A stretch of DNA of 64,000 nt from positions 354,762,267 to 354,826,266 of the forward strand of contig NC_053040.3 of the NCBI RefSeq assembly GCF_002575655.3, written 5' to 3'. Both the position numbers and the translations under genes were made by a program. Position 1 is the first letter of the stretch, and each line of letters begins with the position of its first letter. The notes beneath the pieces are model-generated. The model was not told the origin of the DNA. It did no database searches and saw only the letters and a program-made list of their open reading frames with translations. The DNA comes from Aegilops tauschii subsp. strangulata (Eukaryota > Streptophyta > Magnoliopsida > Poales > Poaceae). Below, in pieces: positions 33,693 through 44,136 of the stretch.

Positions 33693-35184
33693 AAGACCCA
33701 TCCGTTAGCTTAGCATGTTGATCATTCAGTTTTATTGCTATAGCTTTCTTCATGTCATATACATGTTCCTTTGACTATGAGATTATGCAACTCCCGGATA
33801 CCGGAGGAATACCTTGTGTGCTATCAAACGTCACAACATAACTGGGTGATTATAAAGATGCTCTACAGGTATCTCCTAAGGTGTTTGTTGGGTTGGCATA
33901 GATCGAGATTAAGATTTGTCACTCCGAGTATCGGAGAGGTATCTCTGGGCCCTCTCGGTAATGCACATCATAATAAGCCTTGCAGGCAATGTGACCAATG
34001 AGTTAGTTGCGGGATGATGTATTACAGAATGAGTAATAAGACTTGCCGGTAATGAGATTGAGCTAGGTATGATGATACCGAAGATCGAATCTCGGGCACG
34101 TAACATACCGATGACAAAGGGAATAATGTATGTTGTCATTATGGTACGACTGATAAAGATCTTCGTAGAATATGTAGGAACCAATATGAGCATCCAGGTT
34201 CTATTATTGGTTATTGACCGGAGAGGTGTCTCGGTCATGTCTACATAGTTCTCGAACCCGTAGGGTCCACACGCTTAACGTTCGATGACGATTTTATATG
34301 ATATGAGTTATGTGATTTGGTGACCGAATGTTGTTCGGAGTCTAGGATGAGATAACGGACATGACGAGGAGTCTCGAAATAGTCGAGAGGTAAAGATTCA
34401 TATATAGGACGATGATATTCGGACACCGGAAGTGTTCCGCGGGTACCGGGTACATATCGGGTCACCATAAGGGGTTTTGGGCAACCCCCCGGCAACTATA
34501 TGGGCCTAATGGGCCAAGAGGGGAAACACAACACCTAGCATGGGCTTCTGCGCCACCCATATAGGCCGCACCTGGAGGGGAAGGAAAGAGAGGAAGAGAG
34601 AAAGGAAGGGGAGGGATTCGGCCTCCCCCTTCCTTCCCTCCTCCTTCCCCCTCCGGAAGTTATGGTAAGGGGGGGATAGGACTAGGGCCCCAAGTAGGAT
34701 TCCTCCTACTTGGGTACCCCCTTGGCTGCTCCCTCTCCCTCCCACCTATATATATATATGAGGGCATGGCACCGCTAGAACATATACCAAAAATTGTTAG
34801 CCGTGTGCGGCGCCCCCTTCCACAGTTTACGCCTCCGGTCATATCTTCATAGTGCTTAGGCGAAGCCCTGCGCGGATCACTTCACCATCACCATCACCAT
34901 GCCATCATGCTGACGGAACTCTCCCTTGATACTTTGCTGGATCAAGAGTTCGAGGGATGTCATCGAGCTGAATGTGTGCAGAACTCGGAGGTGCCGTACG
35001 TTCGCTGCTTGATCGGTCGGAACGAGAAGATGTTCGACTACATCAACCATGTTGTCAAACACTTCCGCTTTCAGTCTACAAAGGTACGTGGACACACTCT
35101 CCCCCTCTCATTGCTATGCATCTCCTAGATAGATATTGCGTGAGCGTAGGAAATTTTTGAAATTGCATGCTACGTTTCCTAACA
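33693..35184 (+). repeat. Element H 5' LTR, 3' part
   Basis: It begins at LTR position of about 258 (compare 57348 in the LTR of I) because element C inserted there. It ends TACGTTTCCTAACA. A TATA-like run CCTATATATATATATG is at about 34745-34760. Confidence 0.88.
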
Positions 35185-35185
35185 G

Positions 35186-35597
35186 TGGCATTTGAGCCAG
35201 GTCTATGCGTAGATGATATGCACGAGTAGAACACAAAGAGTTGTGGGCGGTGATCGTCATACTGCTTACCACCAATGTCTTATTTTGATTCGGCAGTATT
35301 GTTGGATGAAGCGGCCCGAACCAACCTTACATGACCATGTTCAAGAGACCGGTTCCACCGACAGACATGCAACTAGTTTTGCATAAAGGTGGCTGGTGGA
35401 TGTCTGTTTCTCCAACTTTAGTTGAATCAAATTTGACTGCGGCCAGTCCTTGTTGAAGGTCAAAACAGCAAACTTGAGAATAAGCTTGTGGTTTTGATGC
35501 ATAGGTAAGAACGGTTCTTGCTAGAAGCCCGTAGCAGCCACGTAAAACATGCAACAACAAAGTAGAGGACGTCTAACTTGTTTTTGCAGGGCATGTT
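35186..35597 (+). other. Primer-binding site and first part of the leader of element H
   Basis: The primer site is TGGCATTTGAGCCAGG (35186-35201). The leader follows and is cut at 35597 by element I. It matches 51928-52337 of I. Confidence 0.8.
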
Positions 35598-35849
35598 TGA
35601 AGGAAATATTCCCTAGAGGCAATAATAAAGTTGTTATTTATATTTCCTTATATCATGATAAATGTTTATTATTCATGCTAGAATTGTATTAACCGGAAAC
35701 TTGATACATGTATGGATACATAGACAAAACTCAGTGTCCCTAGTATGCCTCTACTAGACTAGCTCGTTAATCAAAGATGGTTAAGTTTCCTAACCATAGA
35801 CATGTGTTGTCATTTGATGAATGGGATCACATCATTAGGAGAATGATGT
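35598..35849 (+). repeat. Element I 5' LTR, first part
   Basis: 252 bp matching 57088-57339. It is cut after GATGT (35845-35849) by the LTR of element G; GATGT is the expected duplication, its partner lost in the deletion. Confidence 0.85.
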
Positions 35850-36386
35850 TGTCGGCGTTCTGGGAATGGGGGTCCCCAGACTTGCCTGCCTGCGGCCCAC
35901 GGCGTGGCTCCATAAGCGGGCCCGTACGGCCCATCTTCACCAGCAAGCACTCAAGACCCTCGCGAGGGGCCAAGCCTCGCGAGGCGGACGACGCAAGACC
36001 TCCTTAGGGTCGGCCTCACCAGGCTGGCTCGCGAGGGGTGGAGAGATCAAGGCAAGGGGTACCTCGCGAGGTTTCCCTTGACGTAAGCCATGACGATCAA
36101 GGCCAGGCGGGCGCCAGCGCGCATAGTGTCCTCGCTTCCTCTTTGGTGCTAAGGAGGCAAGCGCAGGCGATGAGTACCGAGGCATCAGGCAAAGGTTTCC
36201 ATATCGGTGCAACGAGACCAAGACCAGCAGGATGGAGGTCACCGTGTAGCCCAAGATGGCGTCACCACCAGAGCCTTTGGCAGGTGAAGACTACTTTTAT
36301 CAGGATAGCTTGTACTAGTTGTCTCCCTTCAAACTGGCCGTTGTGGAATACCTTCCTGCTCAATATTTGGGAAGAGGGCCAGGGCC

Positions 36387-36396
36387 TCTATAAATA
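36387..36396 (+). promoter_or_regulatory. TATA box in the LTR of element G
   Basis: TCTATAAATA within GC-rich LTR sequence, about 540 bp into the LTR and 340 bp before its end. The position suits a retrotransposon U3 promoter. Confidence 0.6.
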
Positions 36397-36803
36397 GGAC
36401 TAGCCACCACAGTAGGAGGGAACGGAGCCAAAACAGATCGAGACCTTCACCAGCTCACAAACCACAAGAACACCTCTCCTCAGGGGGTTGTTCTTCCCTT
36501 GTACTGTTCATCACTAGCCCAAGAGGCAATCCACCACCACCACACTAGAGTAGGGTATTACACCACATCGGTGGCCCGAACCAGTATAAATCTTGTGCCC
36601 TTGTGTTGTGAGTTCGTCGAGTTCAGCCCTAGAGATCGCGATGAGGGTGAGGGCGTGGTTTGGTAGGAGGAAATCTTCGTGCGCACCCCAGTGTTCGAAT
36701 CTCAAGGGTTTTGCCAGAACCCAAAATCTGACATTTGGCGCGCGAGGTAGGGGTGTGCCGGAACTTCCTTCCGCCGATCCGCGTCCATCACTTCATCGCC
36801 TCC

Positions 36804-36888
36804 ATGTCGGACGCGCGTCGAGCCCACGCTGAGTGCCGGGCCGCCCTCGCCACCCACGTTGTTCAGACGGCTCCCGTCGGTGGGCCTC
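36804..36888 (+). pseudogene. Truncated gag N-terminus of element G
   Basis: The ATG at 36804 opens 28 codons (MSDARRAHAECRAALATHVV...) up to the insertion of element B. A short alanine-rich start is common for gag of Gypsy elements of this type, but the fragment is too short to classify. Confidence 0.45.
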
Positions 36889-38460
36889 TGATACGTCTCC
36901 AACGTATCTATAATTTTTGATTGCTCCATGCTATATTATCTTCTGTTTTGGACATTATTGGGCTTTATTATTCACTTTTATATTATTTTTGGGACTAACC
37001 TATTAACTGGAGGCCCAGCCCAGAATTGTTGTTTTTTGCCTATTTCAGAGTTTCGCAGAAAAAGAATATCAAACGGAGTCCAAACGGAATGAAACCTTCG
37101 GGAACGTGATTTTCGGAACGAACATGATCCAGAGGACTTGGACCCTACGTCAAGAAACAAAGCAGGAAGCCACGAGGTAGGGGGGCGCGCATACCCCCCT
37201 GGGCGTGCCCTCCACCCTCGTGGGCCCCATGTTGCTCCACCGACGTACTTCTTCCTCCTATATATACCTACGTACCCCCAAACTACCAGATACGGAGCCA
37301 AAAACCTAATTCCACCACCGCAACCTTCTGTACCCGTGAGATCCCATCTTGGGGCCTTTTCCGGAGCTCCGCCGGAGGGGGCATCGATCACGAAGGGCTT
37401 CTACATCAACACCATAGCCTCTCTGATGATGTGTGAGTAGTTTACCTCAGACCTTCGGCTCCATAGTTATTAGCTAGATGGCTTCTTCTCTCTTTTTGGA
37501 TCTCAATACAATGTTCTCCCCCTCTCTTGTGGAGATCTATTCGATGTAATCTTCTTTTGCGGTGTGTTTGTTGAGACCGATGAATTGTGGGTTTATGATC
37601 AAGTTTATCTATGAACAATATTTGAATCTTCTGAATTCTTTTATGTATGATTGGTTATCGTTGCAAGTCTCTTCGAATTATCAGTTTGGTTTGGCCTACT
37701 AGATTGATCTTTCTTGCAATGGGAGAAGTGCTTAGCTTTGGGTTCAATTTTGCGGTGTCCTTTCCCAGTGATAGTAGGGGCAGCAAGGCACGTATTGTAT
37801 TGTTGCCATCGAGGATAACAATATGGGGTTTTTATCACATTGCATGAATTTATCCCTCTACATCATGTCATCTTGCTTAAGGCGTTACTCTGTTCTTATG
37901 AACTTAATACTCTAGATGCATGCTGGATAGCGGTCGATGTGTGGAGTAATAGTAGTAGATGCAGGCAGGAGTCAGTCTACTTGTCTCGGACGTGATGCCT
38001 ATATACACGATCATACCTAGATATTCTCATAACTATGCTCAGTTCTGTCAATTGCTCAACAGTAATTTGTTCACCCACCGTAAAATACTTATGCTCTTGA
38101 GAGAAGCCACTAGTGAAACCTATGGCCCCCGGGTCTATTTTCCATCATATTAATCTTTCAACACTTAGTTATTTCTGTTGCTTTTATTTTACTTTGCATC
38201 TTTATCATAAAAATACCAAAAATATTATCTTATCATATCTATCAGATCTCACTCTCGTAAATGATTGTGTAGGGATTGACAACCCCTTATCGCGTTGGTT
38301 GCGAGGATTTATTTGTTTTGTGTAGGTGCGAGGGACTCGCGCGTAGCATCCTACTGGATTGATACCTTGGTTTTCAAAAACTGAGGGAAATACTTACGCT
38401 ACTTTGCTGCATCACCCTTTCCTCTTCAAGGGAAACCAACGCAGTGCTCAAGAGGTAGCA
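36889..38460 (+). repeat. Element B 5' LTR
   Basis: From TGATACG to GGTAGCA, 1572 bp. A TATA-like CCTATATATACC is at about 37258-37270. Confidence 0.9.
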
Positions 38461-38471
38461 AGAAGGCTTTC

Positions 38472-38490
38472 TGGCACCGTTGTCGGGGAG
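38472..38490 (+). other. Primer-binding site of element B
   Basis: TGGCACCGTTGTCGGGGAG, a tRNA-Asp-type site with two changes from the A/C/F form. Single copy, unlike A and F. Confidence 0.75.
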
Positions 38491-38682
38491 GTCAATGCAA
38501 AAGTCAACATACCAAGTACCCATCACAAACCCTTATCTCCCGCATTACATTATTTGCCATTTGCCTCTCGTTTTCCTCTCCCCCACTTCACCCTTGCTGT
38601 TTTATTCGCCCTCTCTTTTTCGTTCGCCTCTTTTTCGCTTGCTTTTTGTTTGCTTGTGTGTTGGATTGCTTGTTTTGTCACG

Positions 38683-40763
38683 ATGGCTCAAGATAATACC
38701 AAATTATGTGACTTTACCAATACCAACAATAATGATTTCCTTAGCACTCCAATTGCTCCTCTTACCGATACTGAATCTTGTGAAATCAATGCTGCTTTGT
38801 TGAATCTTGTTATGAAAGATCAATTCGCCGGCCTTCCTAGTGAAGATGCCGCTACTCATCTAAATAGCTTCGTTGATTTGTGCGATATGCAAAAGAAGAA
38901 AGATGTTGACAATGATATTGTTAAATTGAAGCTATTTCCTTTTCGCTTAGAGATCGTGCTAAAGCTTGGTTTTCGTCTTTGCCTAAAAATAGTATTGATT
39001 CTTGGAATAAGTGGAAAGATGCTTTTATCTCTAAATATTTTCCTCCCGCTAAGATTATCTCTCTTAGAAACGATATTATGAATTTTAAGCAACTTGATCA
39101 TGAACATGTTGCACAAGCTTGGGAGAGGATGAAATTAATGATACGTAATTGCCCCACTCATGGTTTGAATTTGTGGATGATTATACAAATTTTTTATGCC
39201 GGATTGAATTTTGCTTCTAGAAATCTTTTAGATTCGGCCGCGGGAGGCACTTTTATGGAAATCACTTTAGGAGAAGCTACTAAACTCCTAGATAATATTA
39301 TGGTTAATTATTCTCAATGGCACACTGAAAGATCTACTAATAAAAAAGTGCATGCGATAGAAGAAATTAATGTTTTGAGTGGAAAGATGGATGAACTTAT
39401 GAAATTATTTGCTACTAAGAGTGTTTATTCTGATCCTAATGATATGCCTTTGTGTACTTTGATTGAGAATAATAATGAATCTATGGATGTGAATTTTGTT
39501 GGTAGGAATAATTTTGGTAACAACGCGTATAGAGGGAACTTTAATCCTAGGCCTTATCCTAGTAATTCCTCTAATAATTATGGTAATTGCTACAACAATT
39601 CTTATGGAAACTTTAATGAGATGCCCTCTGAATTTGAGACAAGTGTTAAGGAATTTATGAATTCACAAAAGAATTTCAATGCATTGTTTGAAGAAAAATT
39701 GCTTAAAGTTGATGAATTGGCTAGGAACGTTGATAGAATTTCTCTTGATGTTGATTCTTTGAAACTTAGATCTATTCCTCCTAATCATGATATCAATGAG
39801 TCTCTCAAAGCCATGAGAATTTCCATTGATGAGTGCAAAGAAAGAACCGCTAGGATTCGTGCTAAGAAAGATTGCTTTATGAAAGCGTGTTCTTCAAATT
39901 TCTATGAAAACAAAGATGAAGATCTAAAAGTTATTGATGTGTCCCCTATTAAATCTTTGTTTTTCAATATGAATCTTGATAATGATGGGACTGAATATGA
40001 TCCACCTTTACCTAGAAGGCGTTCCAAAAATTCGGAGTTTTTAGATCTTGATGCTAAAATTGATAAAAGTGGGATTGAAGAGATCAAACCCTAGATATTA
40101 ATAAACCCACTATTTTGGATTTCAAGGAATTTATTTATGATAATTGCTCTTTTATAGATTGTATTTCCTTGTTGCAATCCGTGCTAAATTCTCCTCATGC
40201 TTATAGTCAAAAATAAAGCTTTTACCAAACATATCATTGATGCTTTGATGCAATCTTATGAAGAAAAACTTGAGTTGGAAGTTTCTATTCCTAGAAAATT
40301 TTATGATGAGTGGGAACCTACTATTAAAATTAAGATTAAAGATCATGAATGCTATGCTTTGTGTGATTTGGGTGCTAGTGTTTCCACGATCCCAAAAACT
40401 TTGTGTGATTTGCTAGGTTTCCGTGATTTTGATGATTGCTCTTTAAACTTGCACCTTGCGGATTCCACCATTAAGAAACCTATGGGAAGAATTAATGATG
40501 TTCTTATTGTTGCAAATAGGAACTATGCGCCCGTAGATTTTATCGTTCTTGACATTGATTGCAATCCTTCATGTCCTATTATTCTTGGTAGACCTTTCCT
40601 TAGAACGATTGGTGCAATCATTGATATGAAGGAAGGGAATATTAGATTCCAATTTCCATTAAAGAAAGGCATGGAAAACTTCCCTACGAAGAAAATAAAA
40701 TTACCATATGAATCTATTATGAGAGCCACTTATGGATTGCCTACTAAAGATGGCAATACCTAG
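38683..40763 (+). pseudogene. Gag-protease reading frame of element B, frameshifted
   Basis: The start ATG is at 38683 (MAQDNTKLCDFTN). The region from about 38800 to 39330 resembles a Retrotrans_gag domain (DAATHLNSFVDLCD, DAFISKYFPP, QAWERMKLMIRNCPTHGL). Asparagine-rich linkers follow (39480-39610). A retropepsin-like domain lies at 40330-40660: CDLGASVSTIP holds the catalytic DxGAS-type motif, followed by ILGRPFLRT. Breaks: loss of one T in the T-run near 38942 shifts the frame; a shift near 40087 gives a TAG at 40092; a compensating shift falls near 40212. The ORF ends TAG at 40763. No zinc knuckle is seen in the gag. Confidence 0.82.
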
Positions 40764-43547
40764 ATCTATCCTTGCTTTTATGCCTAGCTAGGGGCGTTAA
40801 ACGATAGCGCTTGTTGGGAGGCAACCCAATTTTATTTTTAGTTTTTTGCTTTTTGCTTCTGTTTAGGAATAAATATTTGTTCTAGCCTCTGGTTAGATGT
40901 GTTTTTATGTTTTAATTAGTGTTTGTGCCAAGTTAAACCTATACGATCTTCTTGGATGATAGTTATTTGATCTTGCAGAAAATTCCAGAAACTTTCTGTT
41001 CATGAAAATAATTGTTAAAAATCATCAGAACGTGATAAAATATTGATTCCAATTGCTGCTGGTCAATAAACAAATTGTCTAGGTCTTCCTAGTTTGGTTG
41101 ATTTTTTGGAGTTCCAGAAGTTTGCGTTAGTTACATATTACTACAGACTGTTCTGTTTTTGACAGATTCTGTTTTTCAAGTGTTGTTTGCTTATTTTAAT
41201 GAATCTATGGCTAGTAAAATAGTTTATAAACCATAGATAAGTTGGAATACAGTAGGTTTAACACCAATATAAATAAAGAATGAGTTCATTACAGTACCTT
41301 GAAGTGGTCTTTTGTTTTCTTTCGCTAACGGAGCTCACGAGATTTTCTGCTGAGTTTTGTGTTGTGAAGTTTTCAAGTTTTGGGTGAAAGATTTGATGGA
41401 TTATGGAACAAGGAGTGGCAATAGCCTAAGCTTGGGGATGCCCATGGCACACCCAAGATAATATAAGGACACCAAAAATCCAAAGCTTGGGGATGCCCCG
41501 GAAGGCATCCCCTCTTTCGTCTACTTCCATCGGTAACTTTACTTGGAGCTATATTTTTATTCACCACATGATATGTGTTTTGCTTGGAGTGTCTTGTATT
41601 ATTTGAGTCTTTGCTTTTTAGTTTACCACAATCATCCTTGCTGTAAATACCTTTTGAGAGAGACACACATGATTAAGGAATTATTAGAATACTCTATGTG
41701 CTTCACTTATATCTTTTGAGTTATATAGTTTTTGCTCTAGTACTTCCCTTATATCTTTTAGAGCACGGTGGTGGATTTGTTTTATAGAAACTATTGATCT
41801 CTCATGCTTCACTTAGATTATTTTGAGAGTCTTAAATAGCATGGTAATTTGCTTAAAAATCCTAATATGCTAGGTATTCAAGATTAGTAAAAACTTTCTT
41901 ATGAGTGTGTTGAATACTAAGAGAAGTTTGATGCTTGATGATTGTTTTGAGATATGGAGGTAGTGGTATCAAAGTTGTGCTAGTTGAGTAGTTGTGAATT
42001 GGAGAAATACTTGTGTTGAAGTTTGCAAGTCCCGTGGCATGCACGTATGGTAAACGTTATGTAACAAATTTGAAACATGAGGTGTTCTTTGATTGTCCTC
42101 CTTATGAGTGGCGGTCGGGAACGAGCGCGATGGTCTTTTCCTACCAATCTACCCCCCTAGGAGCATGCACGTAGTGCTTGGTTTTTGATGACTTGTAGAT
42201 TTTTGCAATAAGTATGTGAGTTCTTTATGACTAATGTTGAGTCCATGGATTATACGCACTCTCACCTTTCCAACATTGCTAGCCTCTTCGGTACCGTGCA
42301 TTGCCCTTTCTCACATTGAGAGTTGGTGCAAACTTCGCCGGTGCATCCAAACCTCGTGATATGATACGCTCTTTCACACATAAACCTCCTTATATCTTCC
42401 TCAAAACAGCCACCATACCTACCTATTATGGCATTTCCATAGCCATTCTGAGATATATTTCCATGCAACTTTCCACCATTCCGTTTATCATGACACATTC
42501 ATCATTGTCATATTGCCTTGCATGATCATGTAGTTGACATAGTATTTGTGGCAAAGCCACCGTTCATAATTCTTTCATACATGTCACTCTTGGTTCATTG
42601 CATATCCCGGTACACCGCCAGAGGCATTCATGTAGAGTCATACTTTGTTCTAGTATCGAGTTGTAATCATTGAGTTGTAAATAAATAGAAGTGTGATGAT
42701 CATCATTTTCTAGAGCATTGTCCCAAGTGAGGAATAAAAAAGAGAGAGAGAAAGGCCATAAAAAAAGAGAAGGCCTAATGATACTATCCTTTTACCACAC
42801 TTGTGCTTCAAAGTAGCACCATAATCTTCATGATAGAGAGTCTCTTGTTTTGTCACTTTCATATACTAGTGGGAATTTTTCATTATAGAACTTGGCTTGT
42901 ATATTCCAACAATGGGCCTCCTCAAGTGCCCTAGGTCTTCGTGAGTAAGCAAGTTGGATGCACACCCACTTAGTTTCTTTTGTTGAGCTTTCATATATTT
43001 ATAGCTCTAGTGCATCCGTTGCATGGCAATCCCTACTCCTTGCATTAACATCAATCGATGGACATCTCCATAGCTCATTGATTAGCCTCGTTGATGTGAG
43101 ACTTTCTCCTTTTTTGTCTTCTCCACATAACCCCCATCATCATATTCTATTCCACCCATAGTGCTATGTCCATGGCACACGCTCATGTATTGCGTGAAAG
43201 TTGAAAAAGTTTGAGATTACTAAAGTATGAAACAATTGCTTGGCTTGTCATCGGGGTTGTGCATGATGAGAGCATTTTTGTGTGACGAAAATGGAGCATG
43301 AATAAACTATATGATTTTGTAGGGATGAACTTTCTTTGGCCATGTTATTTTGAGAGGACATAATTGCTTAGTTAGTATGCTTGAAGTATTATTATTTTTA
43401 TGTCAATATGAAATTTTATCTTGAATCTTTCGGATCTGAATATTCATACCACAATTAAGAAGAATTACATTTAAATAATGCCAAGTAGCACTCCGCATCA
43501 AAAATTCTGTTTTTATCATTTACCTACTCGAGGATGAGCAGGAATTA
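40764..43547 (+). other. Element B 3' noncoding region
   Basis: AT-rich, no pol remnants recognised in any frame. It contains the hairpin at 41489-41512, a further AAGCTTGGGGATGCC at 41428, and repeats of the CTTCACTTATAT type (41701, variants near 41744 and 41807). Confidence 0.7.
41489..41512 (+). repeat. Conserved hairpin (element B)
   Basis: Arms GGGGATGCC (41489-41497) and GGCATCCCC (41504-41512) follow AAGCTT, as in A, C and F. Confidence 0.75.
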
Positions 43548-43600
43548 AGCTTGGGGATGCTTGATACGTCTCCAACGTATCTATAATTTTTGATTGCTCC
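43548..43600 (+). repeat. Polypurine tract and 39-bp stub of the 3' LTR of element B
   Basis: The tract AAGCTTGGGGATGCT is followed by TGATACGTCTCC... from 43562. LTR similarity stops at 43600, within TTGATTGCTCC. Confidence 0.85.
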
Positions 43601-43617
43601 AACCAACGTAGCCTCCT
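43601..43617. other. Filler DNA at the B/F deletion junction
   Basis: Seventeen bases (AACCAACGTAGCCTCCT) match neither the LTR of B (compare 36928 onward) nor the LTR of F (compare 49990-50010). Short filler at the junction of two truncated LTRs fits illegitimate end joining. Confidence 0.6.
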
Positions 43618-44136
43618 GGAGAGCGCCGGGATGATGAAGATGGCTACCGGTGAGGGATCCCCCCCTCCGGCAGGGTGCCGGAACAGGGTCCCGATTGGTT
43701 TTTGGTGGCTACAGAGGCTTGCGGCGGCGGAACTCCAGATCTATTCTGTTTTCCGATCGTTTTAGGGTATATGGATATATATAGGCGGAAGAAATACGTC
43801 AGGGGAGCCACGAGGGGCCCACGCGGGTGGAGGGCGCGCCCCCCTGCCTCGTGCCTTCCTCGTTGCTTTCTTGACATGGACTCCAAGTCTCTCGGGTTGC
43901 TTTCTTTCCAAAAATAACTTCTCCAGAAGGTTTCATTCCGTTTCGACTCCGTTTGATATTCCTTTTCTTCGAAACACTGAAACAAGGGGAAAAACAGGAA
44001 CTGGCACTAGGCTCTGGGTCAATAGGTTAGTCCCAAAAGTAATATAAAAGTGTATAATAAAGCCCATAAACATCCAAGATGGATAATATAATAGCATGAA
44101 TACTTCATAAATTATAGATACGTTGGAGACGTATCT
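43618..44136 (-). repeat. Element F 3' LTR, truncated
   Basis: It matches 50010-50542 with few changes. The terminal base is altered (GTATCT instead of GTATCA). Confidence 0.88.

Larger units (their letters stand above)
35850..36888 (+). mobile_element. Element G: 5' LTR and start of a Gypsy-type element, rest deleted
   Basis: The LTR 35850-36733 (884 bp) begins TGTCGGCGTTCTGG and ends AAATCTGACA, so the ends pair as TGTC/GACA. A primer site TGGCGCGCGAGGTAGGGG follows at 36736-36753. The start of a gag ORF is cut by element B at 36888. A TATA box TCTATAAATA lies at 36387-36396. GCCTC (36884-36888) is the expected duplication for B. The family is not identified. Confidence 0.75.
36889..43600 (+). 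mobile_element. Element B: Athila-lineage LTR retrotransposon encoding only gag and protease
   Basis: Order: 5' LTR 36889-38460 (1572 bp), primer site 38472-38490, gag-protease 38683-40763, noncoding 40764-43547, polypurine tract 43548-43561, and a 3' LTR stub of 39 bp (43562-43600) ended by the deletion junction. No RT, RNase H or integrase is seen. LTR and 3' region match element A. Confidence 0.88.

Noticed and set aside
35186..35201. tRNA gene-like sequence
   Set aside because: Primer-binding sites complement only the 3' end of a tRNA; no cloverleaf or internal promoter boxes are present here or at the other primer sites.
36978..37391. 137-codon minus-strand ORF, and similar ones at 7996-8286, 14037-14321 and 50003-50453
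   Set aside because: They lie inside LTRs of the Athila-like elements and recur wherever the LTR occurs; no codon conservation or domain is seen.
40764..43547. Possible degraded pol of element B
   Set aside because: I looked for RT, RNase H and integrase motifs in all frames and found none; the stretch matches the noncoding 3' region of A instead.
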